Positions 1 through 10,217 of a stretch of 64,000 nt of DNA are shown in pieces. Below the pieces are notes generated by a model. The model saw only the letters and a program-made list of their open reading frames with translations. It did no database searches and was not told where the DNA came from. Numbering within the stretch: position 1 is the first letter of the stretch; every line of letters begins with the position of its first letter. The position numbers and the translations under genes are program-made. Origin of the DNA: a bacterium (GTDB lineage: Bacteria; Chloroflexota; Chloroflexia; Chloroflexales; Kallotenuaceae); the NCBI GenBank assembly GCA_016781505.1, contig JADDQF010000054.1, positions 22,201 to 86,200 on the forward strand, read 5' to 3'.

Positions 1-155
1 GCAAGTGTTGGACCCAAGCTGAGCGCTCCGCCAAACGCGCCCATGCCCGCCAACACCGCCGCGGTATGGGTGGAGCGTACGGCGCTCGCCATCAGCTGTT
101 TGGCCTGATTGGCCGCGTCGATGTCGACGCCGGCTGCTTTATAATCAAGCGTCAT
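1..155 (-). CDS. purM: phosphoribosylformylglycinamidine cyclo-ligase, N-terminal part (truncated by window edge)
   Basis: Minus-strand translation MTLDYKAAGVDIDAANQAKQLMASAVRSTHTAAVLAGMGAFGGALSLGPTLA matches the PurM N-terminus (YKxAGVDI..VRST..GGFGG); adjacent to purQ. Confidence 0.85.
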   Translation of the reverse strand, partial: MTLDYKAAGVDIDAANQAKQLMASAVRSTHTAAVLAGMGAFGGALSLGPTL

Positions 156-193
156 GCTGCTACCCCTTGTGCTTGTGCAGTGCCGGCGCTGTG

Positions 194-574
194 TTAATCA
201 GAAACAAGATGAAAATGCAGCTGCGGCACATCCTGATAGCGGCCTCCGTTAACGATCAGTCGATACCCGATTTCGGCCAATCCAAGCTGCTCGACAAGCT
301 GCTGCGCAACCACGACCACCGCGTGCATCAGTGGCAGTGCAGCCGGCCCAACGGCCAGCAAGCTGGGAATAGCTTGTTTGGGCACAATCAAGATATGGAC
401 CTTGTGCACCGGTCGTGGATGATAAAACGCCACTAAACCCGCGGTCTCATGCAGCTTGGCAACCGGCAGCAGCGCCGACAGGTGGGCAAAGCTCCTGCCG
501 ACCAGCCAACCACCTAAGGGGCTGCGAGCCACCCGAAACGCCAGGCCGCCTACGCGCCGCTTAAGCTGTGACAT
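194..574 (-). CDS. HIT (histidine triad) family protein
   Basis: HKVHILIVPKQ and C-terminal QLHFHLVSD triad-like motif. Confidence 0.85.
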   Translation of the reverse strand: MSQLKRRVGGLAFRVARSPLGGWLVGRSFAHLSALLPVAKLHETAGLVAFYHPRPVHKVHILIVPKQAIPSLLAVGPAALPLMHAVVVVAQQLVEQLGLAEIGYRLIVNGGRYQDVPQLHFHLVSD

Positions 575-1361
575 ACGCGAGCATGTTCCGAAAGATCGCC
601 ATCCCGTCGCCGGCTTGGCGCTGCTGGCGGTTTTGGAGCCAATCGGGATGCAGCTGCGGTAGATACGCGCGATCAGGATGGGGCATCAGGCCGAACACAT
701 TGCCCTGCGCATTGCAAATGCCCGCAATGGCCGCTACCGAGCCATTGGGATTGTGCGGATAGGTTGTGGCGGGCTGGCCCGCCGCATCCACATAGCGCAG
801 CGCAACTTGCCGCTCAGCCGTCAGCCGTGTGATCGTCGCCTCGTCGGCTACAAAGCGGCCCTCACCATGGCCCACAGGCAGTGCAAACGGACCCTCCATA
901 CCACTCGTAAATAAGCAGGGACTACGGGGATCGGCCATGAGCTGCGTCCAGCGGCACTCATAGTGTCGGTTTGCGTTCCCCGCGAGCGTCGCCGACTGTT
1001 GGACCGTCTCACCCGTAGCGGTGCCGGGCAGCAAGCCAGCCTTAACCAACACTTGAAAACCATTGCAAATCCCCAGCACTGGCCGACCATCCGCAACAAA
1101 CGCTGCAAGCGATTCCCGCAGACGATACAGCAGATCGACTGCGAGCAGCTTGCCGGCGCCAAGATGATCGCCGTAGCTGAAACCACCCGGAATCACCAGC
1201 GCCGCGTAATCGTCCAAGCGCGCTGCTCCGCTGGCGAGTCGATTGATATGCACCCGCTCTGCGTTGCCGCCCGCCAGTTCACACGCGGCCGCCGTCTCCT
1301 CATCACAGTTGATCCCAGCAGCACGCAACACCAGAATTCGCGGCTTGTTTTGAACATGCAT
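561..1361 (-). CDS. purQ: phosphoribosylformylglycinamidine synthase I (glutaminase subunit)
   Basis: RILVLRAAGINCDEET, PGGFSYGDHLGAGK, GICNGFQVL and GLMPHPDRA motifs; 14-nt overlap with the HIT gene. Confidence 0.9.
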   Translation of the reverse strand: MHVQNKPRILVLRAAGINCDEETAAACELAGGNAERVHINRLASGAARLDDYAALVIPGGFSYGDHLGAGKLLAVDLLYRLRESLAAFVADGRPVLGICNGFQVLVKAGLLPGTATGETVQQSATLAGNANRHYECRWTQLMADPRSPCLFTSGMEGPFALPVGHGEGRFVADEATITRLTAERQVALRYVDAAGQPATTYPHNPNGSVAAIAGICNAQGNVFGLMPHPDRAYLPQLHPDWLQNRQQRQAGDGMAIFRNMLAYVTA

Positions 1362-1459
1362 GTGTATCACCAACCACTAAGCGCCGGGCCGCAGCCAGCC
1401 GGCAGACACCAACCCCGCCTGTCACCGTCTCGCAAAATCCTGTGCTCGACGATACGCCT

Positions 1460-3145
1460 CTAAGCCCGTATCGTAGGCCAGAAGCCACGCGCCCGCAACT
1501 GTTCAACCGCCGCTTCAACCGCATCCGGTTCCAGCAGCGCGCAGCCCGGTCCCAACACTTCGGCTGTTTCGGCCGCGCCAGCTGCCGCTAAAATTTGCAG
1601 CAGCGGCGCATCCTCGGCCGTTAGCAGAATGGTCAACGGCCGGTGCTGCTTGATGCGGCCGGCTCGTTCGGCCCACGCTGCTAGCTGCGCCTGAAAATCG
1701 GGCTGCAGCACAGCTCCAGCCGCCGCAAGTGCCTCCACCAAGCCGCTAACCGGGATACTCCGCTCCTGCAAGCGGACCAGCCCCCGCGGCTCGATCTCGT
1801 AGCGCGCGTATTCACCTTCGGGCGGCAGCATACGCCCCGCCGTGCTGAGCAGATCTAACAGGCTCGGCGAAACTGTGAGCGGCTGTACGCGCACCACCGC
1901 CGCGCCAACGCTTTCGAGCCTAGGCGGCGTTTGAGAAAAGTCCTGCCCCATCAACATACCTACTGCCAGCGGCGTTAACCTGCAGCTGTGCGTGTCCCAC
2001 ACGATCAAGCCTAATACCGCTAATTGTTGCAGGAGTTGGCGCAGCACCGCTTGGGCGACCGCCGCGGGGTCGTTAGTGGTTGTGCTTCCCACCCGACCAC
2101 GCTCCGCCCCGGTAATCCATGTTTCGCGCTCGTCGATTGATTGGAACAGACGGGGATGTAACGCAGCCAAGGCGGCGCCCAGCGAGGCAACGTCAAGCGG
2201 TTCCGTGCCTGACCCGCTGAGCCAGCGCCACAACAAAGCTCGCACCATCGCCTCATGCTGCGCGATGCTGTTGCCGCCCTCGGACTCCGGCCCGCAGCGC
2301 CAAACAAATTCGCCTGTTCGGCTGAGATCACTCAGTATCCGCGGCTGTTGCCAGGCCTCAACCAATGAGCGCAGCAGCTCCAACGGGGGATGGCTAGACA
2401 AGGTTTCCCAGCCCGCTTGCACCTGCCAGCGGCCGTGGACTGGGGCAACCGCGCCGATGGCCTCCAACAGTGCCAGCAGCAGCACAACCTCCGACCCAGG
2501 CACACCCAGCCGCTGCCCCAGCTCGGCCGCCACATCCACGGTGAGCAGCAGCGGTTGGTACACCGTCACGCGATCCAACGCCACCCGCTGCGTTTGCACC
2601 GCTACTGGTGCTGTCTCCCCCAGGAGCGTGAGCAGCAGATTGAGCTTGTAGGCGAGGCTAGCATACGATTGCGGAGGAACCTCAACGGCAGCGCCGGGCA
2701 ACGCAATCGGGATCGGGATCGGCAGCGCGCGCAGTACCTCGGCCGGTACGACCAGGCGTCGCCGCTCGTGGAGGCACAAGCCAAGCGATAAAAGTAGCTG
2801 CACTTCGTTTGGCAGATGGGCTCGGCCAAGCATTCCTTGAAGATCGGGTCGGACCTTGAGCAACCGTTCACGTGCCGCGACCAGCGCCTGCTCGTCTTCG
2901 GCGCTGCCCAACACCATCAACAGACCCAATACCGTCCGGGTCGATGGGGGCAGCATCCGGCCAGCCGTTTGCAGCTGGTCGGGTCGTTCCAATAATGATG
3001 CAAGACGATCAACTGCCAGCTCGCGCCGCCGTCCATTGAACGCGATCCCATACCGCGCTGCAATTCGGTCTAGCTCGGCCCAGGTCGCCCGGCTGAGGAG
3101 CTCGCGGAGCGTTGGCGCGTCCCGCTGTGCTGCACGCCCACTCAT
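1460..3145 (-). CDS. hypothetical protein, possible XPB/Ssl2-like helicase-associated domain without an ATPase
   Basis: 561-aa ORF, repeated winged-helix-like segments, C-terminal RPLTILLTAEDAPLLQILAAAG; 4-nt overlap with the downstream M28 peptidase gene. Confidence 0.45.
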   Translation of the reverse strand: MSGRAAQRDAPTLRELLSRATWAELDRIAARYGIAFNGRRRELAVDRLASLLERPDQLQTAGRMLPPSTRTVLGLLMVLGSAEDEQALVAARERLLKVRPDLQGMLGRAHLPNEVQLLLSLGLCLHERRRLVVPAEVLRALPIPIPIALPGAAVEVPPQSYASLAYKLNLLLTLLGETAPVAVQTQRVALDRVTVYQPLLLTVDVAAELGQRLGVPGSEVVLLLALLEAIGAVAPVHGRWQVQAGWETLSSHPPLELLRSLVEAWQQPRILSDLSRTGEFVWRCGPESEGGNSIAQHEAMVRALLWRWLSGSGTEPLDVASLGAALAALHPRLFQSIDERETWITGAERGRVGSTTTNDPAAVAQAVLRQLLQQLAVLGLIVWDTHSCRLTPLAVGMLMGQDFSQTPPRLESVGAAVVRVQPLTVSPSLLDLLSTAGRMLPPEGEYARYEIEPRGLVRLQERSIPVSGLVEALAAAGAVLQPDFQAQLAAWAERAGRIKQHRPLTILLTAEDAPLLQILAAAGAAETAEVLGPGCALLEPDAVEAAVEQLRARGFWPTIRA

Positions 3146-4233
3146 GGCCGCGCTCGCGTTTCAAGCCAGCGCTCCATCGTCCGCCCGACAGCCTCCAAGC
3201 TGGCGGGACTGACTTTGTCCGCGGTATCGCCAACGGTATGCCAGGCGGGGTAGTTGAAATCAATCAGGTCGACTGCCGGAATGCCGCGCTCCAAAAAGGG
3301 CGTGTGGTCATCCGTGATGGCGTAGCCCTGCTCGGGAATGAACTGCTGGTAGCCCAGCTCGGCTGCGGTTTGCCAGATCGACTGCTTCAACGTGTCGTTC
3401 GAGGTCTGCTCATACGGAATTTGGAGATCGGCATCGCCGATCATATCGAGCAAAATCATCGCTTCCGGCTTGCGGGGCAGATGTTCCGCTAGATAGGTCG
3501 AGCCGGCTACCCAATCCCAGCCCTCGATCTCGCCGTTGTCCTCAGCGTCGAAAAAGGTGAGCCACACTTCACGGCCAAGCTGATCGGTGTTGATATGCTT
3601 GGCCAGCTCAAGCAACACCGCCACGCCGCTGCCGCCGTCGTTCGCGCCGGGTACGGGCTCGCGCTGCTTGGCCGTGTCGGGATCGCGGTCCGCATATTTG
3701 CGGGCATCATAGTGCGCGCCAATGATCAGGAGCGGACCGGAGCCGCGCTTGGCGATAATGTTGCGGACGTTCACGCCTTTGTAAGGAAAGCGTTGTTCCT
3801 CCACCTGCCAGCCGGCCTGTGTGGTTTGCTCGACGATATAGTCGCCCGCTTGTTGCCAGCCTGGAGCACCGGTGTAGCGCGGCTGGAACTGCATATAGGC
3901 CTCGAGATAGGCATATGCATTGTCGCCGCTAAAGGCGAGGTCTGGCTCCGGCGCTCCGGCGACTGGCGGGAGCAGCGTGGTATCTGCCGTAGGCGCGATG
4001 GTAGCCGTCGGGAGCGGCGGTGCCGTCGGGGGTGCTAAATAGCCGTCTGTGATCGCCGTGGAGAATTCGGGGAGCGGCGCCACGGGCAAACGAACAACCG
4101 TGGTTGGGCCAACCATAGGCTGCACATCGGCCTGCGTCGGAGTCGCTGCACCACAGGCAGTCAGCAGCAATGCTATGCCACTTGCGACGAACACCCACAA
4201 ACGGCCAACACGATACGAAAAGAGCTTGGTCAT
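3142..4233 (-). CDS. M28 family metallopeptidase, lipoprotein
   Basis: Lipobox LLLTACG; GAHYDAR, NDGGSGVAVLLELA, FFDAEDNGE and DHTPFLERGIPAVDLID motifs. Confidence 0.88.
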   Translation of the reverse strand: MTKLFSYRVGRLWVFVASGIALLLTACGAATPTQADVQPMVGPTTVVRLPVAPLPEFSTAITDGYLAPPTAPPLPTATIAPTADTTLLPPVAGAPEPDLAFSGDNAYAYLEAYMQFQPRYTGAPGWQQAGDYIVEQTTQAGWQVEEQRFPYKGVNVRNIIAKRGSGPLLIIGAHYDARKYADRDPDTAKQREPVPGANDGGSGVAVLLELAKHINTDQLGREVWLTFFDAEDNGEIEGWDWVAGSTYLAEHLPRKPEAMILLDMIGDADLQIPYEQTSNDTLKQSIWQTAAELGYQQFIPEQGYAITDDHTPFLERGIPAVDLIDFNYPAWHTVGDTADKVSPASLEAVGRTMERWLETRARP

Positions 4234-4242
4234 GACAAGTCT

Positions 4243-4271
4243 ATTGTACGATGGGTCCTGCCTCGCGACAA
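4243..4271 (-). promoter_or_regulatory. sigma70-type promoter of the M28 peptidase gene (TTGTCG-17-TACAAT), probably leaderless
   Basis: Minus strand TTGTCG CGAGGCAGGACCCATCG TACAAT; predicted TSS about 4236, start codon at 4233. Confidence 0.6.
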
Positions 4272-4292
4272 GTTTATACTGTAATGGTGCAT

Positions 4293-5636
4293 CTAGGAGT
4301 CTCCATCGGGCGCCAGCCGCTGTTGAACAGCGGCCTCGTGCGCGGTCAGCCCTTCGGCCGCTGCTAATCGCGCCGCAGCGGGGCCAACCCGGGCGAGAGC
4401 GCGGTCGTTGAGAGCAACCAACGAAATAATTTTGCGGAAATCGTCGACGTTAACGGGCGATGCATAGCGGGCCGTGCCGCCGGTCGGCATGATATGGCTT
4501 GGACCGGCCACATAGTCGCCCAGCACTTCGAACGAGCGCTCGCCCAAAAAGATGCCGCCGGCATTCCGCACCAGCCCCACGTAGCGCCATGGATCTTGCA
4601 CCAACAAGCATAAATGCTCGGGCGCATACTCATTGGCGAGCTTGATCGCGGCTTCAATCGTCGGCACGACCACGATCCCGCCCTGGCCTGCCAGCGCTTG
4701 CGCCGCAATGTCGGCACGGCTTAGCTCTTCGATCTGCCGACCAACCTCGGCCTGCACCGCTTCGGCCAGCTGCTGAGATGATGTCAGCAGAATGGCGCTG
4801 GCGAGCGTGTCGTGCTCGGCTTGAGCCAGTAAATCGGCAGCGGCTAGCCGCGGATCGGCCGCCTCGTCCGCGATCACCAACGTTTCGGTCGGACCCGGCA
4901 GCGCCTCAATATCCACAACGCCGTACACTGCGCGCTTGGCTAGTACCACAAAAATGTTGCCTGGTCCCACAATTTTGTCGACGGGTCGCACCGTTGCGGT
5001 TCCGTACGCCATGGCCGCAATTGCCTGCGCGCCGCCCAGCTTATAGATGGTCTGCACGCCGGCAATATCGGCAGCTACCAGCACCAGCGGCGAGATTTGG
5101 CCGGTGGCACGCTGCGGCGGCGAGCAGACCACGATCTCATCGACGCCCGCGACCCGTGCCGGTATCGCGGCCATCAGCAGCGATGACGGCAGCGGCGCTG
5201 TGCCTCCGGGAGCGTACACGCCGATCCGCTGGAGCGGCACCACGATCTGGCCCAGCGCGCCTTCCTGGTTCCAATCAACCCAGCTCTGCCGCTGCTGTTT
5301 ACGATGGAAATGTTCAATCTCACCCGCCGCCAGCCGCAACGCCTCGATCAGCGCAGGGTCTAGCTCAACGTAGGCAGCGTCGATCTCCGCCCGCGACACT
5401 ACCAGATCCGCAAGTACGACACCTTCGATCTCGCGGCTGTACCGCAGGAGGGCCTGATCGCCCTCGCTACGCACATCCCCGATAATGCGCTCGACCGCTT
5501 GCGCAGGTGTGGTACCCGCGCCAAACATCCGATCCAGGCTGGCCTGAACCGGTGGCGCGACGGTCACATCTTCAAACAAGCGCCGTCGCAGCACGGTTCG
5601 GCGAGCCTCGGCGCTATCCGTAAAAATCCTGATCAT
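4293..5636 (-). CDS. hisD: histidinol dehydrogenase
   Basis: [47 protein letters not shown] and [22 protein letters not shown] motifs. Confidence 0.96.
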   Translation of the reverse strand: MIRIFTDSAEARRTVLRRRLFEDVTVAPPVQASLDRMFGAGTTPAQAVERIIGDVRSEGDQALLRYSREIEGVVLADLVVSRAEIDAAYVELDPALIEALRLAAGEIEHFHRKQQRQSWVDWNQEGALGQIVVPLQRIGVYAPGGTAPLPSSLLMAAIPARVAGVDEIVVCSPPQRATGQISPLVLVAADIAGVQTIYKLGGAQAIAAMAYGTATVRPVDKIVGPGNIFVVLAKRAVYGVVDIEALPGPTETLVIADEAADPRLAAADLLAQAEHDTLASAILLTSSQQLAEAVQAEVGRQIEELSRADIAAQALAGQGGIVVVPTIEAAIKLANEYAPEHLCLLVQDPWRYVGLVRNAGGIFLGERSFEVLGDYVAGPSHIMPTGGTARYASPVNVDDFRKIISLVALNDRALARVGPAAARLAAAEGLTAHEAAVQQRLAPDGDS

Positions 5637-5726
5637 GAATACCTGCACCTCGTGTACTCGGACCTCATTGTACACGAATCACTACCATGCCCCGCGTATC
5701 ATGCTCCAGTATCATTGCCAAACAGA

Positions 5727-6746
5727 TCAGGGTTGGCCCGCTGCCGGCAAAAAGTTGAACCGAACCGAGGAGCCTCGGCCGTCTCGTCCTGTTTCCTGTG
5801 TGCCCGGTACGGCCGCCTGGACCCAACCAGCGTTGCCTGGCGCCACTTGGAGTTTGTACCATACCTCGTATGCCTCGGCGCTGGTGCCGCTGGGAGCTGT
5901 AGCGCCGACGTGAACGGCCAACACAGGAAATTTCTGACCCGCCTGGAGTTGCAGCCTTCTCTTGCCCCGCACCGCAGCCGCGTTTGTCGCCGGAGCTTGC
6001 CTCACCGTTACGGTGGCATTCACCGGCTCCGTAGCCACCACGACGTGGCCGATTGTCGTTGCCCTCCGTGACTGAGCTGTGCCGGCTGCTTTGCCGGCAA
6101 TAACATGGGTCGGGTTGAGCCAGCCCAGCGCTGTCAGGAGTTCAGGCGCACGGATTGGCCAGTAGCCAGGCCCAGGTGGGCAGTTACGGCCACAGCGAAA
6201 GCCATACCGCGGTCGGCTGCCGTTGACTATTCGCGTCGTCAAAAAGGTGCGCAGCTCGAAGTGCAGATGATTGGGGATTTTATCACCGCGTTTGAGCACC
6301 GTACCAAGCTGCTCGCCCGCCGCAACCCGCTGACCGACCTTGACCGCTAATCGCGGATCCAAGTGCCCGTACATCGAGAACAGCGCTTCTGCGTGCTCCA
6401 CGATCACGACGCGGCCAGGGTAGTTTGCGCCCGCGTACACAACCGTTCCGTCGCTGACAGCATAAACGTTGGCACCTGCGGTATCGCCTTTAAGCGCATA
6501 CCAATCCTCGCCGGTGTGCCAGTAGCCCGGATTAAACCAGGTGTTTTCAACGGCGAAGCCGTGCCGCACCCAGAAACCATCGCCGAAAGGTCGTCCCCGG
6601 CGGCCTATGGGATAGTTCCACTGGCTTCTTGCTTCCTGGTTTGCCGCGGGCGTTGCTTGTGTCAGAGCCGCGCCTTGGACCGTTGCGGCAGCACTGCCCG
6701 TGATCAGCGCTAACGCCACGAACCAGCCCAATAATCTGCTGTGCAT
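5727..6746 (-). CDS. secreted M23 family metallopeptidase with C-terminal SH3-like region
   Basis: Signal peptide; HTGEDWYA, SMYGHLD and HLHFELRT LytM motifs. Confidence 0.85.
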   Translation of the reverse strand: MHSRLLGWFVALALITGSAAATVQGAALTQATPAANQEARSQWNYPIGRRGRPFGDGFWVRHGFAVENTWFNPGYWHTGEDWYALKGDTAGANVYAVSDGTVVYAGANYPGRVVIVEHAEALFSMYGHLDPRLAVKVGQRVAAGEQLGTVLKRGDKIPNHLHFELRTFLTTRIVNGSRPRYGFRCGRNCPPGPGYWPIRAPELLTALGWLNPTHVIAGKAAGTAQSRRATTIGHVVVATEPVNATVTVRQAPATNAAAVRGKRRLQLQAGQKFPVLAVHVGATAPSGTSAEAYEVWYKLQVAPGNAGWVQAAVPGTQETGRDGRGSSVRFNFLPAAGQP

Positions 6747-6982
6747 AAGCTATATCCTGCTGTTCACCGCCAGAATAATCCTATCAAGGAGCGAGCCGCG
6801 GTGGAGCGATGGCTCGGAACAGAGAACAGCAGCATACCAGTGATCGACAAGGCGTGAAGATCGAAGACTTGCGGTGGCACACCGTCTGCTCACTACACAC
6901 AGCCAGCAAGCCGTGTTAAATTCCAATATTGCCACCAGACGGCAACGTGGCTCAGGCACAACTGAAGGGAAAGGAGCAATCG

Positions 6983-7321
6983 ATGAGCCAAAATCAATCT
7001 TCAGGAGATAGTGGACGGCAGGCGGACCCGAGTGGGCTCGACATCCGGATCGATCCGGGGACCACCGATTTGGGGGACGATGTGCATCGCGGCGTGACCA
7101 ACCCTGCCCCGACGCCCTCAACTCGGGATGTTGATCCGGCGAGCGGGCTGGCTATCGGAATCGATCCAGGCACCACAGACCTCGGCGATGACGTGTATCG
7201 GGACGGCAGTAACGCAGGGAGCGGGCTGGACCAGGTCAACAACCCGGGCTTAGAAGGCGGCCTAGATCCGGGCAACACCGACCTGGGCGATGATGTGTAC
7301 CGCGACGCGACCGAGAGCTAG
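6983..7321 (+). CDS. small acidic protein with three DPG(T/N)TDLGDDV(Y/H)R repeats
   Basis: ATG preceded by AAGGAG; IRIDPGTTDLGDDVHRG, IGIDPGTTDLGDDVYRD and GGLDPGNTDLGDDVYRD. Confidence 0.7.
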   Translation: MSQNQSSGDSGRQADPSGLDIRIDPGTTDLGDDVHRGVTNPAPTPSTRDVDPASGLAIGIDPGTTDLGDDVYRDGSNAGSGLDQVNNPGLEGGLDPGNTDLGDDVYRDATES

Positions 7322-7587
7322 GCCAAGCGGGATAGTCCGGATGAAACTGCGGAGCGGACAAGCTTTTCCGGAGCAGTGTCCGCTTCATAAAGCATCAGCT
7401 CTAATGCTTGAAAGGTGCTGCCAGCCTCGGGTAGTGCTAAGAGGTTTGCGAGTAGACTCCATCGGTGCTCAGGAGCTCTCAATTTGGACAGTCAATAAGA
7501 TTGTGCTCCGGCTAACGGTTTGTGTGGCCCCGGGAACTGTTCCAGCACCACGCCTACCGTTACAAATCGGCCGATTCTTCCGCGATA

Positions 7588-8130
7588 TTAGACCTCGGCC
7601 GGACTATTTGCAGGCAGCACGGCTACCACCCGCTTGCTATGCGGCACATAATAGATCGTGGCCTGTTGTCCTGCCTCGTGAGCGGCAAACAGCGTGCGAT
7701 CAACCGGCAGCACCATGATCGGCCCGTCCTCGGTTGCCAGTGCCCGCCGCTGTTGAAACTGAATTTTACGCAGTGGACCTGCAATCGCGGCGACTTTGCC
7801 ACTTGCCAGATCTTGCCACATCGGCCACGACAGGCTAAATCGCACCAGGGCCATCCCCGCCAAACCCCAGCGCAAAACAGCACCATTGAGCCCGGCAGGT
7901 TGCCATGCAATCGCGATAATGACTGCGCTGACACAAAAAAGCAGTTCCGGCACGCTATACAACAACAGTCCCCGACGCTGCGCCGGCGCCAAACGACCCA
8001 GCGCGTTTTCGGCCGCAACCTGGGGGGCGACCGCCGGAGATACCACACTCTGACGCTGCACAACAAGCATTGCCATCCAGGCCAGCAGATATGGAGTAGC
8101 AAAAGCGATCAAGATTTCAGCGGGACGCAT
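7588..8130 (-). CDS. hypothetical membrane protein
   Basis: Several hydrophobic segments; AAAGGAAC upstream of the chosen ATG. Confidence 0.6.
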   Translation of the reverse strand: MRPAEILIAFATPYLLAWMAMLVVQRQSVVSPAVAPQVAAENALGRLAPAQRRGLLLYSVPELLFCVSAVIIAIAWQPAGLNGAVLRWGLAGMALVRFSLSWPMWQDLASGKVAAIAGPLRKIQFQQRRALATEDGPIMVLPVDRTLFAAHEAGQQATIYYVPHSKRVVAVLPANSPAEV

Positions 8131-8297
8131 CAATGTTCCTTTGGCAGGCAACGGCATCACGAGCCGGTTCAATCGGTGCCAGTACCGGCATCATACTCGA
8201 ACTGCAGCTGCAGCACACGGCGGTTGGTCCTGACTAACGGTAGCCGATTTGGGCGGAGCATGAGCGGCAGCTTGAACCGCCTCCGCCAGGCTTCGCA

Positions 8298-9326
8298 CTA
8301 TCCTACGCTTTGTGCTAGCTGTTCTTGCAGACGCGCAAAACTATCGGCACGATCCCCAAACACATAGTGCAGCGGCAGCACCACAATGCCGGTGCTGCCG
8401 AGCGAACGAAGATGGTCCACGGCTGCCAACGTGCGGTCACTCTGCACCACCAGCGACACGCTATACCACCTGGGACTCACCTGCGTGTCGGACAGCTTCC
8501 CGGCTTTGTCAAACACGGGGGCGACGGTCGGGCCTTGCAAGCCGGCCAGCTCCGGCACCGCCACGATCCGCCGGCCCACATCCGACACGTCCGTCCCAGG
8601 CACGTTCGCAATCACCTGCGCAAAGCCGCGCGCGCGGCGCCGAGCCTCGATCAGCTCCAGCATGGCCTTCACCGTTGCCAGTTTGGCTGGGTCTTGTTGC
8701 ATGGCGCGGCGGCCGACGATCAAGCACGCCTGCGACCGCAAAATGGTTGTGCCGGCCACAATCTTGAGCCTGTTTTCGCGAAACGTTGTGCCAGTTTCGG
8801 TAATGTCTGCGATCAAGTCGGCATAGCCCAGCACAGGCGCCGCCTCCGTCGCGCCCTGGGAGTCCACCAGCGTGAACACATTGATGCCCTGCCGGTAGCA
8901 AAAGCCCCGCACCAGATTCGGATATTTCGTCGCAATCCGCAGCTGACGGCCTTCTGCTGCCCATTCCGCCGCGAGATCCGCCAGGTCGCGCCACGACTGA
9001 ACGTCAACCCAGGCCTCGGGAACCGCCAACACCAGATCAACTCCGCCAAAGCCCAGGTCGTCGATGGCAATCACCACATTCGGCTCGTCGCCGGCCAGCT
9101 CAGACAGCAGATCAAGGCCGGTGATGCCCATGTCGACATCGCCAGCCACCACCTTTTGCACCACGTCGGCCGAGCGATGGAGCAGTACCTCAACCTCGGG
9201 CAGCGCTTTGATCCGCGCCGTGTATTGACGAGGATTGGGCCGTGACACCTTGAGCCCACTGCTATCTAAAAACGCAAGTGCGGCGTCGTACAACGATCCT
9301 TTGGATGGAATAGCAAACCGTAGCAT
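8298..9326 (-). CDS. hisG: ATP phosphoribosyltransferase (long form with HisG_C-like domain)
   Basis: LRFAIPSKGSLYD, VDMGITGLDLL, ADLIADITETGTTFRENRL and C-terminal GIVVLPLHYVF. Confidence 0.92.
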   Translation of the reverse strand: MLRFAIPSKGSLYDAALAFLDSSGLKVSRPNPRQYTARIKALPEVEVLLHRSADVVQKVVAGDVDMGITGLDLLSELAGDEPNVVIAIDDLGFGGVDLVLAVPEAWVDVQSWRDLADLAAEWAAEGRQLRIATKYPNLVRGFCYRQGINVFTLVDSQGATEAAPVLGYADLIADITETGTTFRENRLKIVAGTTILRSQACLIVGRRAMQQDPAKLATVKAMLELIEARRRARGFAQVIANVPGTDVSDVGRRIVAVPELAGLQGPTVAPVFDKAGKLSDTQVSPRWYSVSLVVQSDRTLAAVDHLRSLGSTGIVVLPLHYVFGDRADSFARLQEQLAQSVG

Positions 9327-9395
9327 ACAATCCTGTTAACTTAAGCAGCTTGCCCAGCAACATATACCGCAGGCTCTGCTTTTGGTCATGCGCTT

Positions 9396-10217
9396 TTAAT
9401 CGCGTTTCAAGCGGTCATGCCACCATGCCGCCGCCGCATCTTCGTACGATCCCTGGAAATAGCGCTCAACAAAGGGCTGGTATTCGCTGCGCCGTCGGGC
9501 ATAAAATTCACGCAGTGGCTGTGGATCGGACGACTGCAGCAGCTGTTGTACCCACCCTGCGATCGCATTAACCGCGTGTTCAATGGCAATCTCGCCACTC
9601 GCCGCAGTCGCCTCGGTTGGCAGCTCGCCTAGAATTCCTAGATCGGCAACGTGCCCAGCCGCGTAGCTTTGCAGCGCCTGAACCAAGCGGCGCTGGTCAA
9701 CCAGCCGGGGATGTGTTGCCAGCAGTTGGGCCGTTTCCCACCGTCCGGCATGGTCGAGATAGCTCGAATCGACCAGCGCCATAGGCGGCGCTGCAAGTAC
9801 CTGTATGGTATGCGCCGTCATCGCCGCTTCGGCGGCATCCATCAACACCAGATCATGCCCTTGCGCATAATGCCCGCTGAGCAGCACCACCACCTTGAAG
9901 CCGATCCGGGCCAGCTCCGCCAACAGATCATCCAACACCGCCCGCACCGTGCTGGCCCGAAATGAAACAGAAAAGCGATGTGGCAGGGCAGTGATCGGCA
10001 AATACATCACGGGCAGCACGAGCCCACCAGTGCGCCGCACTGCTCGCTCGGCGATACACTCGGCCAGCAAGCCGTCCAGCCCCACCGGAAGGTGCACACT
10101 GTGCCACTCCAATGCTCCCCATGGCACATACGCTACCGGTGCCGCCTCGATCCTGGCCTGCAGCTGGTCGGGGCGTAAATCGGCATACGCGAGCTCGGAC
10201 ACCTGGCCGTATGTCAT
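9396..10217 (-). CDS. creatininase family protein
   Basis: VPWGALEWHSVHLPVGLDG (E-x-H...H-L-P...D), VVLLSGHYAQGHD and HAGRWETAQL; AAGGAGG upstream of ATG; ATGA overlap with the upstream HisZ/HisRS-like ORF. Confidence 0.78.
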   Translation of the reverse strand: MTYGQVSELAYADLRPDQLQARIEAAPVAYVPWGALEWHSVHLPVGLDGLLAECIAERAVRRTGGLVLPVMYLPITALPHRFSVSFRASTVRAVLDDLLAELARIGFKVVVLLSGHYAQGHDLVLMDAAEAAMTAHTIQVLAAPPMALVDSSYLDHAGRWETAQLLATHPRLVDQRRLVQALQSYAAGHVADLGILGELPTEATAASGEIAIEHAVNAIAGWVQQLLQSSDPQPLREFYARRRSEYQPFVERYFQGSYEDAAAAWWHDRLKRD

